A stretch of 64,000 nt of DNA from Streptomyces kaniharaensis (GTDB lineage: Bacteria > Actinomycetota > Actinomycetes > Streptomycetales > Streptomycetaceae). Positions 24,518 through 32,232 of the stretch are shown piece after piece (positions within the stretch are counted from its first letter, which is position 1; each line of letters opens with the position of its first letter). The notes beneath the pieces were generated by a model. That model did no database searches, had not been told where the DNA came from, and saw only the letters and a list, made by a program, of their open reading frames with translations. Both the position numbers and the translations under genes were made by a program. The stretch covers positions 1 through 64,000 of the forward strand of contig NZ_WBOF01000015.1 of the NCBI RefSeq assembly GCF_009569385.1. Direction: 5' to 3'.

Positions 24518-25216
24518 ATGACCGCAACCAGGACCTTCGCCTTCGTGCTGTACCCCGGCCTCACCCCGCTCGACTTCGTCGGGCCGCTCCAGGTGCTCGG
24601 CGCCCTGCAGGAGTTCGGCCTCGGCTTCGAGGCCGTCACGGTCGCCGCCGACCTCGAACCGCTGCACACCGACATCGCGGTGTCCGTCACCGCCTCGCAC
24701 ACCTTCGCGCAGGTGCCCGAGCCGTTCGGCCTGATCGTTCCGGGCGGCGGTGCTCCGACCTTCGCCGCCCTCGCGGACGAGCACCTGCTCGGCTACGTCC
24801 GGCGGGCCGCCGGCACGGCCGAGCTCGTGGGCTCGGTCTGCACCGGCTCGCTGGTGCTCGGCGCCGCCGGGCTGCTCGAGGGCCGGGAAGCGGTCACGCA
24901 CTGGGCCGCCATGCCGATGCTGCGCGCGTTCGGCGCGACGCCGGTGTCGCGGCGCTGGGTCGCGGACGGGCCGGTCCGTACCGCCGCGGGAGTGGCGGCC
25001 GGCATCGACATGGCCCTGCAGCTGGTCGCCGAGCTGGTGGGGGAGGACGCCTGCCGCATGATCCAGTCGGCCATCGAGTACGACCCCCGGCCGCCGCTCG
25101 GCCCGATCGACTGGTCGGGACTGGACCGCGAGCCGATGGAGTCCTGGCTCAGGTCACAGGTGCAACAGGGACTCGCGGCCGATCCCGAGCTCCGGGCCCG
25201 CCTGCTCGCTCCCTGA
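24518..25216 (+). CDS. DJ-1/PfpI-family protein (isonitrile-hydratase-like)
   Basis: A 232-residue single-domain DJ-1/PfpI protein, ATG after CGAGGCTGGC. The pattern TFAFVLYPGLTPLDFVGPLQVLGAL...FGLIVPGGG...ELVGSVCTGSLVLGAAGLLEGREAVTHWAAM...RRWVADGPVRTAAGVAAGIDMALQLVAELVGEDACRMIQSAIEYDPRPP is that of isonitrile hydratase InhA and its relatives. The nucleophile Cys sits in SVCTGS, with a conserved Asp/Glu early in the protein (TPLDFVG). Isonitrile hydratases turn isonitriles into N-formamides. Whether this one does so is unproven, because the family has many paralogues. It is probably regulated by the divergent GlxA regulator. Confidence 0.85.
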   Translation: MTATRTFAFVLYPGLTPLDFVGPLQVLGALQEFGLGFEAVTVAADLEPLHTDIAVSVTASHTFAQVPEPFGLIVPGGGAPTFAALADEHLLGYVRRAAGTAELVGSVCTGSLVLGAAGLLEGREAVTHWAAMPMLRAFGATPVSRRWVADGPVRTAAGVAAGIDMALQLVAELVGEDACRMIQSAIEYDPRPPLGPIDWSGLDREPMESWLRSQVQQGLAADPELRARLLAP

Positions 25217-25559
25217 GAACGGCCCGGGGGAGCCCCTCAGGCCTGCCCGGGCGATCCCGTCGGCGGACGGCGCAGTCCACCCGCGCCGCCGAGCGGATGC
25301 TGTGCTCCCACCCCCACTCCCGGCCGCCGTGGCCCGCGTGCTCCCACAGCCTGGCATAGGCCGCCAGCTGCGCCGCGGCCTCCTCGGCGATGCCGATTGC
25401 CCCGGGCAGGTCCCGCTGATCGACCTACATGCCGGCCAACCGGCCCGCTGCGCCCGGACCCAGCGCGCGAGCTGCTCGCAGCCGTGCTCCGTGACGGAAG
25501 GGTGTCGATTGGATACGTTAAGTGACGATTTCGTTCACCTCGAAGCCAGGGAGTTCATC
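25217..25559. other. Intergenic stretch with a minus-strand gene relic
   Basis: About 340 bp. On the minus strand from about 25420 to 25215 a frame reads DLPGAIGIAEEAAAQLAAYARLWEHAGHGGREWGWEHSIRSAARVDCAVRRRDRPGRPEGLPRAVLREQ, which looks like a genuine protein tail. It is preceded by an in-frame stop, so only a relic remains. AT content rises near 25510-25540, upstream of the small gene at 25560. Confidence 0.4.
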
Positions 25560-25813
25560 ATGACCACCGAGGAACTCGCCAGGCTCTACGCCCTGCTGAC
25601 CATCCTGGAGCCGCAGACGCAGACCTGCGTCCAGCCGCCCGCCTCGCCGAGGTGGGGACGGCGGGTGACGGCGACACCGACACCACCGTGGTGAAGCAGC
25701 TGAAGACGCACGCCGACAAGATCGCCGCCGAGCTGGCCTTGGTGAGTCCCGAGAAGCTGCAGCGCAAGGCAGCGGCGATCGCCAAGTTCCTCGTCCTAGT
25801 TCTGCAGTTGCCC
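25560..25813 (+). pseudogene. Small gene with an apparent frameshift
   Basis: An ATG six bases after AGGGAG opens the frame MTTEELARLYALLTILEPQTQTC.... From about 25632 the protein-like sequence continues in another frame: ARLAEVGTAGDGDTDTTVVKQLKTHADKIAAELALVSPEKLQRKAAAIAKFLVLVL, a mostly helical, Lys-rich tail. The first frame ends at 25694 with low-complexity residues. Together they would make a roughly 80-residue protein that I do not recognise. The switch near 25625-25645 may be a mutation, a sequencing error or programmed frameshifting. The 15-bp hairpin at 25814 follows directly. Confidence 0.5.
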
Positions 25814-25850
25814 CGTTGGCCCGCCAGCTCCGTTCGCTGGCGGGCCAACG
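25814..25850 (+). terminator. Perfect 15-bp hairpin
   Basis: CGTTGGCCCGCCAGC and GCTGGCGGGCCAACG enclose the loop TCCGTTC. The stem is perfect and lies just beyond the coding-like part of the small gene, so it fits an intrinsic terminator without a U-tract. Confidence 0.7.
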
Positions 25851-25998
25851 TACGTGCGGGGCGGGCCACCTCCACCCCGGCGCCCCGCCACTCGGTCGGC
25901 AAGAAGCACCGCAGAGGACGCCCGCCAGCCCCAAGGGGCCAGCGAACGTCCTTAAGAATCAAGCTAGGCTTATTACGTCTCATCAGGGAGGCGTCGAC

Positions 25999-26358
25999 AT
26001 GGCTCGCGATCGGATCCCAGGTATCGACCCCGCGGCGAAGCCGAGTGGAACCGGGTGCATGGAGTGCGCGGCCGGTGACGGACCGGGGTGGTGGTTGCAT
26101 CTGCGCCGATGCGCTGCCTGTGGGCACATCGGATGCTGTGACTCCTCGCCCTCCCAGCACGGAACAAAGCACGCGCGGCAGGCGGGACACCCGTTCCTGG
26201 CCAGTTTCGAACCGGGAGAGAGCTGGTTCTGGAACGTCGAGACCGAGCAGTACTACGACGGGCCGGAACTGGCGCCGCCCACCTCGCATCCGGCCTCACA
26301 GCCGACCCCGGGGCCGCACGGCAAGGTCCCCGCGGACTGGCAGCGGCACCTGCACTGA
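25999..26358 (+). CDS. UBP-type zinc-finger protein
   Basis: A 119-residue protein, ATG eight bases after AGGGAG. It contains a single ZnF-UBP fold: GCMECAAGDGPGWWLHLRRCAACGHIGCCDSSPSQHGTKHARQAGHPFLASFEPGESWFWNVETEQYY. The zinc ligands are visible as CxxC, CxxC, Cys in GCCD and the three His (QHGTKHARQAGH), and the Trp pair and W.W/F..E features match. In eukaryotes this fold binds the free C-terminus of ubiquitin; in actinomycetes it stands alone and its ligand is unknown. The Pro-rich tail is disordered. It is convergent with the YceI gene. Confidence 0.9.
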   Translation: MARDRIPGIDPAAKPSGTGCMECAAGDGPGWWLHLRRCAACGHIGCCDSSPSQHGTKHARQAGHPFLASFEPGESWFWNVETEQYYDGPELAPPTSHPASQPTPGPHGKVPADWQRHLH

Positions 26359-26431
26359 CGTGGGTCGGCCCGTGCCGCCAGGCCGGGCCCAGGCGCCACC
26401 GGGTCGACCTGTGGCAGCCGCCAGACCGCCG

Positions 26432-27004
26432 TCAGCCGGCCGTTGCAGCGGGCTCGAGGACTGCCTCGACATCGACCGTGACGTCGACCATGTCGCCCAC
26501 GACGACACCACCTCGGTCGACCACGTCGTTCCAACTCACGCCGAAGTCGTGGCGGTTGATGCGTGTTCTGGCGACGAATCCGGCCCGGCGCCGTGGGCCG
26601 AGATCCCGGCCGTCCTCCCACCACGGTGTGTCCCACTGCCCCAGATACGTGACATCGAATGTCACGGAGCGTGTCACTCCGCGAATGGTGAGGCCGCCTG
26701 TCACCTCGAAGTCGTTCGCGCTCACCTGGCGGATGCCGGACCCGGTGAACGTCCACGTCGGATGGCGCTCGACATCGAAGAAGTCGGCGCTGCGCAGGTG
26801 GGTGTCACGGTCGGGCTGCCCGGTGTACACCTGCGTCGCGTCGATCGTGGCCTCGACCTGGGCCTTCTGCGGCTCGTCGGGATCGACCACCAGGAAGCCG
26901 TGCACGTTCTTGAACTGTCCGCGTACGTAGGTGACCATCATGTGTCTGGCGCTGAACTCCGCCGCAGTGTGACCTGGCTCGAAGAACCACTTCGCCGTGG
27001 CCAT
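26432..27004 (-). CDS. YceI-family lipocalin-like protein
   Basis: A 190-residue protein, ATG after GAGGAGCTGCC. It shows the YceI beta-barrel pattern: WFFEPGHTAAEFSARHMMVTYVRGQFKNVHGFLVVDPDEPQKAQVEATIDATQVYTGQPDRDTHLRSADFFDVERHPTWTFTGSGIRQ...GGLTIRGVTRSVTFDVTYLG..., with the conserved H..V...F.G..D and LRS.DFFD...P motifs. The family binds polyisoprenoid lipids in a long barrel. Unlike Gram-negative relatives it has no signal peptide, as is usual in actinomycetes. Role unknown; stress and lipid handling have been suggested for the family. Confidence 0.92.
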   Translation of the reverse strand: MATAKWFFEPGHTAAEFSARHMMVTYVRGQFKNVHGFLVVDPDEPQKAQVEATIDATQVYTGQPDRDTHLRSADFFDVERHPTWTFTGSGIRQVSANDFEVTGGLTIRGVTRSVTFDVTYLGQWDTPWWEDGRDLGPRRRAGFVARTRINRHDFGVSWNDVVDRGGVVVGDMVDVTVDVEAVLEPAATAG

Positions 27005-27102
27005 GGCAGCTCCTCGGCATGCTTGCCCCTCCGAACACGATAGGACGGCGGTGCACCGTCGGCTCGCCCGACGCCGGCCCGGCAGCGGACCGTCGCGCGG
27101 TC

Positions 27103-27309
27103 GTGATCGCCGCGCTGGTCGCGGGACTCCTTGGCGGTCATGGCATCGCCATGCCAGTGGGAGCGGTCGCGACGTATCTGGTGGCCCTAACCGCGCGGAC
27201 GTCCTTGAAGGTCGGTGTGTGTGCCGCACTGGGAGTTGCCACCGCCGACGGCCTGTATGCGCTGATCGCCGAGGCCGGGGGTTCCGCACTCGCCCGGGCA
27301 ACCCGGTGA
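27103..27309 (+). pseudogene. Truncated LysE-family transporter
   Basis: From a GTG at 27103 the frame reads VIAALVAGLLGGHGIAMPVGAVATYLVALTARTSLKVGVCAALGVATADGLYALIAEAGGSALARATR*. It has the LysE/RhtB signature (first helix, PVG.V, G...ALG...AD..Y...A..G) but ends after 68 residues, where the family has about 200. The remaining four helices are missing and the following sequence is unrelated. It is divergent from YceI. Confidence 0.7.
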
Positions 27310-27455
27310 GGTCGGTACGGGATAGGTGTGTCCCCCTTTGGCCGGACCCCGGCGACCGTCGCCCCTGACCCGGCCATCCACGCTCCTCGCGTGAACGGCG
27401 GGCCGGGCGGCACCGGGGCGTGCCGCTGACGCGATCGGCGAACGCTCTCGAGTCG

Positions 27456-27998
27456 TCAGCCGAGGGTGCGGTGGGCCCGGTGGGCGGCGACGCGTGCCCG
27501 GGTGGCACAGCGCGGCGTGCAGAAGCGCTGTGGTGTGCGACGGCCGGCATCGATGAAGAACCGGTCGCAGCCGGCTGCACCGCACTGTCCCCATGCGCAG
27601 GAGCCTCGTTCGCTCAGCCACAGGCCCAGGGCCAGCGCGGCGGTGGAGAGGAGCCAGTGGGTGAGGTCGGCGGTGGGGGGCGCCTGGGTGTGCAGTGACC
27701 AAGGACGGCCTGGGAGGCGGACGAGGCGGGGCCGGGCCGGGTAGCGGTCGAGCAGGGTGTTGATCGCCTCGGCCGCCTCGTCCTCGTCGTGCATGGTGAG
27801 GATGCGGATCAGGTGGGAGGTGGCCGCGCGCAGTTCGCAGGCGTCGGCGTCGGTGAGCCGGAAGGGCGGCCCGCCGTGGCGTGCCAGGACAGCCTGCAGG
27901 TCGGCGGCTTCTGCCTCGGGGTCGTCCCGGACGGTGTTCGCAAGGTCGGTGATGAAGTGGAGGCCGCGGGGGTTGCCGCCGCCGAGGTCATCGGTCAT
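27456..27998 (-). CDS. CGNR zinc-finger (ABATE-domain) regulator
   Basis: A 180-residue protein (MTDDLGGGNPRGLHFITDLANTVRDDPEAEAADLQAVLARHGGPPFRLTDADACELRAATSHLIRILT...). The N-terminal part is the ABATE stress-response domain, which starts with a typical F..DL.NT. The C-terminus is a CGNR-type zinc finger: CGAAGCDRFFIDAGRRTPQRFCTPRCATRARVAAHRAHR. The eponymous Cys-Gly-Asn-Arg is CATR here, with all four Cys kept. Such proteins are probable transcription factors. It is divergent from the flavin monooxygenase at 28081 with an inverted repeat between, so it likely regulates that gene. In-frame starts at 28025 (GTG) and 28034 (ATG) are possible. Confidence 0.85.
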   Translation of the reverse strand: MTDDLGGGNPRGLHFITDLANTVRDDPEAEAADLQAVLARHGGPPFRLTDADACELRAATSHLIRILTMHDEDEAAEAINTLLDRYPARPRLVRLPGRPWSLHTQAPPTADLTHWLLSTAALALGLWLSERGSCAWGQCGAAGCDRFFIDAGRRTPQRFCTPRCATRARVAAHRAHRTLG

Positions 27999-28026
27999 GG
28001 GCCCGGCTTTCTGATCGTTTGCCACG

Positions 28027-28076
28027 CACCTCATGGTAACGTCAAAATCGAAATCTAGGCGTTACGAGGTGAGGAG
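28027..28076. promoter_or_regulatory. Inverted repeat between CGNR regulator and monooxygenase
   Basis: CACCTC-ATG-GTAACG (28027-28041) and CGTTAC-GA-GGTG (28059-28072) form an interrupted palindrome with 17 bp between arms. It spans the divergent promoters and the upstream start option of the regulator. It is a plausible operator of the CGNR protein. The right arm overlaps the RBS region of the monooxygenase (GAGGTGAGGAGC). Confidence 0.5.
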
Positions 28077-28080
28077 CGGT

Positions 28081-29667
28081 ATGCGATTCCCGACAGCGAC
28101 GTCCGTACTGGTCATCGGAGGGGGCCCGGTTGGTCTGACCCTGTCGCTTCTGCTGTCCGAGCACGGTGTGCGGCACCTGCTCGTAGAGGCGCACCCGGGC
28201 ACCTCGCACCATCCCAAGGCGCGTGGAGTGTCGGCGCGTTCGATGGAGATATTCCGCCGTTGCGGTCTGGAGGCGGACATCCGGCAGGCCGGGCTCCCGG
28301 CCTCGCACGTCTACTTCTACCGTGGCCGGAACCTGGTCGACCCCGACTTCGTCCGCACCGGAGTCGCACACGAGCCGCAGGAGGGCTCCGAGCGCACCCC
28401 CTCGCCGGGCCTGATCTGCCCTCAGGACGCCCTGGAAACCGTGTTGCTGCGGCGCGCCCGCGAACTCGCGCCCGACGGCATCAGCTTCTCCACCAGGCTG
28501 CTCTCCTTCACCGAGGACAGCCAAGGAGTGCACGCGGAGCTGGAGGACCGGGCGACCGGCGCACGGCAGTCCGTGCGTGCCGACTGGCTGGTCGGCTGCG
28601 ACGGCGCGGCAAGCACCGTCCGCACCGGCGCCGGAATCGCGATGACGGGGCCCACGGGCCTGGGACACTTCCTCAGCGTCCGCTTCGAGGCGCCGCTCGG
28701 CGACGTCGTGGCCGACCGGGCCAGCGCGTCGTACTTCCTCACCGAGCCGGGCCGCGGCGGCTTCCTCGCCATCGACAACGACCGGCACTGGATCTACCAG
28801 CACCCCTTCGACCCCCAGCGCGTCGACACCACCCGGCTCCTGAGTGACCATCGGCAGCTCGCCCAACTGGTGCGGGACGCCGCCGGCCTGCCGGACCTGG
28901 AGGTCACCGTCCAGGACACCATGACCTGGCGACTGGACGCCCGGCTCGCCGAGACCTACCGCAGGTCGCGGATACTGCTCGTCGGCGACGCGGCCCATGT
29001 GATCCCCCCGACCGGCGGGCACGGGATGAACACCGGCATCGGCGACGCCGACAACCTGGCCTGGAAGCTCGCCGCGGTCATCAGCGGAGCGGCCGGGGAA
29101 GCACTGCTGGACAGCTACCAGGCCGAACGCCGCCCGCTCGCCCGCCAGGTCATCGACCTGTCCCTGGCCAACTCCCGAGCCCGGACCAGTTACCGGATCG
29201 ACGACGAGCTGCTGCTCACCGCGGCCTACCGCTCCACCGCCGTCATCACCGACCCGGACGCTCCCGACCGCCCGCCGCTGGACCCAGCGCGCGAACACCC
29301 GGACGGCGAACCCGGCGGTCGCGCACCACACCTGCGGCTGACCACAGTTCCCGGAATCTCCTCCACGCTGGACCTCCTCGGCAACGGATTCACCCTGCTC
29401 ACGCCCGCAAGCACCACCTGGCAGCGGCAGACCGCCACCGCCGAGGCGGCGGGCCTGCCCGTCGCACTGCGCCCGCTCGCCGCCGGCGTGAGCAGTGCGG
29501 CGCACTCCGCGCAGTGGGCCCGGCTGTTCGGTGATCCAGCTGCCGGGGCGGTCCTCGTGCGTCCCGACGGCCACATCGCCTGGCGGGCACCGCACCCGCC
29601 CGCCGACGACGCGGAACTTCTCCGCGCCCTCCGGCGGATTCTCTCGGCGCAGCCGGCCCGGCGGTGA
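28081..29667 (+). CDS. FAD-dependent monooxygenase (polyketide-hydroxylase-like)
   Basis: A 528-residue class A flavin monooxygenase, ATG after GAGGTGAGGAGCGGT. Motifs: VLVIGGGPVGLTLSLLLSEHGVRHLLVEAHPGTSHHPKARGVSARSMEIFRRCGLE (FAD-binding plus the typical R..N/S.R.ME..R), VGCDGAASTVRTGAGI (DG motif) and RSRILLVGDAAHVIPPTGGHGMNTGIGDADNLAWKLAAVI (GD motif). The C-terminal 130 residues are a thioredoxin-like domain ending in GAVLVRPDGHIAWRAPHPP, as in RdmE/PgaE-like aromatic polyketide hydroxylases and rifampicin monooxygenases. It could modify an antibiotic or an aromatic catabolite. It is the probable target of the CGNR regulator and the second such enzyme in the window. Confidence 0.92.
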   Translation: MRFPTATSVLVIGGGPVGLTLSLLLSEHGVRHLLVEAHPGTSHHPKARGVSARSMEIFRRCGLEADIRQAGLPASHVYFYRGRNLVDPDFVRTGVAHEPQEGSERTPSPGLICPQDALETVLLRRARELAPDGISFSTRLLSFTEDSQGVHAELEDRATGARQSVRADWLVGCDGAASTVRTGAGIAMTGPTGLGHFLSVRFEAPLGDVVADRASASYFLTEPGRGGFLAIDNDRHWIYQHPFDPQRVDTTRLLSDHRQLAQLVRDAAGLPDLEVTVQDTMTWRLDARLAETYRRSRILLVGDAAHVIPPTGGHGMNTGIGDADNLAWKLAAVISGAAGEALLDSYQAERRPLARQVIDLSLANSRARTSYRIDDELLLTAAYRSTAVITDPDAPDRPPLDPAREHPDGEPGGRAPHLRLTTVPGISSTLDLLGNGFTLLTPASTTWQRQTATAEAAGLPVALRPLAAGVSSAAHSAQWARLFGDPAAGAVLVRPDGHIAWRAPHPPADDAELLRALRRILSAQPARR

Positions 29668-29980
29668 CCATCCGGGGATGTCACCGCCGGTCCTGACCCC
29701 GTCAGGCCGCACCCGACACCATGACCCGGCCTGCTGGCCGATCGCGGCCCGGCTGCTTTCGGCGGCTGGCGGCTGGACGTACTGCTGTACCTGGCTGACC
29801 GCGTTGGGTGTACGCGACACCTCGGGCCGCTCCGAGCACCCCTGGGATCACCGCACGATGACGGGCCGGGACGAGGGCCCGACCAGTCGTCAGCAGCTGT
29901 TCCTCCACGGGCTTGCCGAAGACGATCGGTCGGCCGTGTGCGCTGGGACACGGCAGCGGGATGCCGCCGCCTTCACCACC
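29668..29980. other. Non-coding stretch
   Basis: About 310 bp following the monooxygenase. No frame on either strand has a recognisable pattern or start signal. It leads into a zone of broken genes. Confidence 0.3.
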
Positions 29981-30361
29981 TCACTCGACGCCGCGCTCGC
30001 CTGGTGCTCCCTGGCCCGCGCGCGGCGCAGCCGTCCACCGGTATTCCATCTGGTGGGCGGTGCGCCGGGCGAGTTGCTCGCCGAAGAGCCGGCTCACGAT
30101 GTGCAGGCTGGCGTCGATGCCCGCGCTGATCCCCGCGGAGGTGACGATGTCGCCGTCGTCGACCCACCGGACGTCGGTGCGCAGTTGGACGTCCGGCCAG
30201 CGCTCGGCCAGCTCTTCCTGGTCCTCCCAGTGAGTTGTGGCGGGGCGGCCGTCCAGAGCCCCGGTGGCGGCCAGCAGGAAGGCCCCGGTGCAGATGCTGA
30301 ACGTCAGCGCGGAGGTCTTCCGGCGCCGGGCCAGCCAGGCGATGACGTCCAGCAACGCCAT
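29981..30361 (-). pseudogene. Fragment of a DJ-1/PfpI-domain gene
   Basis: The minus-strand frame reads LLDVIAWLARRRKTSALTFSICTGAFLLAATGALDGRPATTHWEDQEELAERWPDVQLRTDVRWVDDGDIVTSAGISAGIDASLHIVSRLFGEQLARRTAHQMEYRWT, the second half of a DJ-1/PfpI domain including the nucleophile Cys (SICTG). The first half (strands 1-4 and the PGG loop) is missing. At the break near 30360 the opposite strand starts an AraC-type HTH fragment. It is the third DJ-1 sequence in this window. Confidence 0.75.
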
Positions 30362-30656
30362 GCGGTACGCGCTGGACAACCTGCACAGGCGGCTCACGGT
30401 CGACGAACTGGCCGGCGTCGCACACCTGTCGGTGCGGCAGTTCGAACGCCGCTTCGTCGACGCGACCGGTCTTCCGCCGGGACGCTGGATCACGCACCAG
30501 CGGATCCGGGCCGGCGCCGTACTACTGGAGTCCGCGGACCATCCGATCGACGCGGTGGCAGACCGGGTGGGCCTGACCGTCGCCGGCTTCCGCCACCACT
30601 TCCGGGAGACTATGGGCATCAGCCCCTCGACCTACCGGCGCCTGTTCCGGCCCTGA
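30342..30656 (+). pseudogene. Fragment of an AraC-family regulator (DNA-binding domain only)
   Basis: The plus-strand frame from ATG 30342 gives 104 residues: MTSSNAMRYALDNLHRRLTVDELAGVAHLSVRQFERRFVDATGLPPGRWITHQRIRAGAVLLESADHPIDAVADRVGLTVAGFRHHFRETMGISPSTYRRLFRP. These are the two complete AraC helix-turn-helix units that normally end a GlxA-type regulator. The sensor domain is absent. It starts exactly where the minus-strand DJ-1 fragment begins, as if one GlxA-type gene or two neighbours had been rearranged. A free HTH protein could still bind DNA, so it might be expressed, but no RBS is visible. Confidence 0.65.
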
Positions 30657-30840
30657 CCACATCGCCGAACACCGGACGCGGCGGGCTCGGTACCATCCGA
30701 CGGGCGCAGCCAGCGAAGCCTCGATCTTGGTAATGGGCTGCTGGAGATCGACCGACACTGCTGGCCAAGCCCCGGAACCCAGACGCTGGAAGAAACCGAT
30801 TTCGTGTTGGCGCGGTTGTCGCCTAAGCTGATCTCACCGA

Positions 30841-30917
30841 CGCGGGGTGGAGCAGCTCGGTAGCTCGCTGGGCTCATAACCCAGAGGTCGCAGGTTCAAA
30901 TCCTGTCCCCGCTACCA
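30841..30917 (+). tRNA. Initiator tRNA-fMet (CAU)
   Basis: A complete cloverleaf of 77 nt with encoded CCA. The anticodon loop is CTCATAA (anticodon CAT at the centre). The anticodon stem CTGGG/CCCAG contains the three consecutive G-C pairs typical of initiators, and position 1 (C) does not pair with position 72 (T), the other initiator hallmark. The D stem is GAGC/GCTC. The T arm is GCAGG-TTCAAAT-CCTGT. It lies within a zone of gene fragments and is followed directly by a terminator. Confidence 0.95.
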
Positions 30918-30920
30918 CCA

Positions 30921-30965
30921 AGGCCGGGGCCGGCGCGTAATCGCGTCGACCCCGGCCTGTTTGTT
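30921..30965 (+). terminator. Intrinsic terminator of the tRNA gene
   Basis: AGGCCGGGG and CCCCGGCCT (30921-30929 and 30950-30958) form a 9-bp stem with a 20-nt loop containing a second small GCGCG/CGCGT pairing, followed by the T-rich GTTTGTT. It starts right after the tRNA CCA end. Confidence 0.75.
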
Positions 30966-31149
30966 GGCCGGCTTGCCGCGTAAGCAGGATTGCGCCGAGG
31001 GCAAAGCGATCGAGAAGGGCGAGCCCACGCTGCCCGCCCTTCCGCCCTTCCGCCGTTCCGCCGTTCCCGGCCGATGCCTGGTCTACAGCTCCGTCCAGCC
31101 GCACGGCGGCGCCAGCGGGGCGGAGCATAAGCACGCCGTGGCCGGCCGT

Positions 31150-31623
31150 GTTCGAGAACTGCTCGACGGCGTAGCTGACCGCGTCCAGCAGCATCGAGGT
31201 GGCGCCGCCCAGGAGTTGGACCAGCATCCCGCCGAGCGAGGGGCCGGCCAGCTGGGTCGCGGCGGCGCTGCCGGAGACCAGGCTGTTGCGGGCGGTCAGC
31301 TCCTCCCTGGCGACGATCGAGGGCAGGAAGGTGGAGTTGCCGACGTCGAAGACCACGCTGGCGAGGCCGACCACCAGCGCCACCACCACCAGTTGCGGCA
31401 GGCCGAGCACCCCGAGGGCGGCCGCCAGGGGCACCGAGGCGACGGCTGCCCCGCGCACCAGGTCCATCGCCACCTGGGTGCCGCGTAGCGGCAGAAGGTG
31501 GACCAGGACGCCGGCGGGCAGTCCGACCAACAGCCAGGCCAGGTAGCCCGCGCCGGTGAGCAGGCCGACCTCCAGCGCCGTCGCGTGCAGGGTGACGACG
31601 GCGATCAGCGGTAGGGCCACCCT
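31150..31623 (-). pseudogene. MFS transporter fragment, truncated at both ends
   Basis: The minus strand encodes VALPLIAVVTLHATALEVGLLTGAGYLAWLLVGLPAGVLVHLLPLRGTQVAMDLVRGAAVASVPLAAALGVLGLPQLVVVALVVGLASVVFDVGNSTFLPSIVAREELTARNSLVSGSAAATQLAGPSLGGMLVQLLGGATSMLLDAVSYAVE, helices 1-6 of an MFS exporter. The start codon and first residues are missing at 31623, where the plus-strand peroxiredoxin fragment begins. The second half of the protein is missing after 31150, replaced by unrelated Gly/Arg-rich sequence that runs into the tRNA terminator. Confidence 0.75.
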
Positions 31624-31629
31624 GGTCCG

Positions 31630-32052
31630 GTGCTCTACTGCTTCCCCGGCGCCTACCCGCCCGGCGGCCCGGACCTCCCGCCCGGCTGGGGCGTGATCCC
31701 CGGCGCCCCCGGCTGCACCCTGGAGTCCAGCACCTTCCGCGACCGGACACCCGAGTTCACCGCCCGGGGCGCCCGCGTCCACGGCGTCAGCACCCAACGC
31801 CCGGACCAGCTGGCCGCGTTCGCCGAGCACGCGCGCATCCCGTTCCCGCTGCTCTCCGACGCCGACCTGCACCTGGCCGCCACGCTGCGCCTGCCCACCT
31901 TCCGCGCCGCTGGCGTCGACCGGCTCAAACGGCTCACCCTCGTCCTCGACGCCACCCGCACCGTGCGGGGCGTCCTCTACCCGGTGACCGACCCGGCCGG
32001 ATCCGTCGAGGCCGCCCTCGCCCTGATCGACGGCCTGCGAGTCCGGCTGTAG
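31630..32052 (+). pseudogene. Peroxiredoxin (AhpC/TSA-like) lacking its N-terminus
   Basis: The 140-residue frame VLYCFPGAYPPGGPDLPPGWGVIPGAPGCTLESSTFRDRTPEFTARGARVHGVSTQRPDQLAAFAEHARIPFPLLSDADLHLAATLRLPTFRAAGVDRLKRLTLVLDATRTVRGVLYPVTDPAGSVEAALALIDGLRVRL covers the thioredoxin-fold core of the Prx/redoxin proteins of streptomycetes, with the peroxidatic-type Cys in APGCTLESSTFRD. About 35-40 N-terminal residues are missing: the frame opens at the beta strand normally preceded by a DALGPGRT-type segment. No RBS precedes the GTG. The break point coincides with that of the MFS fragment, so both were probably cut by one deletion. Confidence 0.7.
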
Positions 32053-32232
32053 ATCGTGATCTTCACGCCTCAGCGACCTGCTGCTGGCATTGACCGACAA
32101 GGATCGAGCTGGTGCCGGCAATGGTCAGTCGGACCACGATGGTGCTCATCGGCATGCCGCTATTGTTGATCATGTAGGGCTTGGTGCGGCGAACTCGTCG
32201 ACCTGGCGGAGCGGCTGGCGGGGGAGCAGTGA

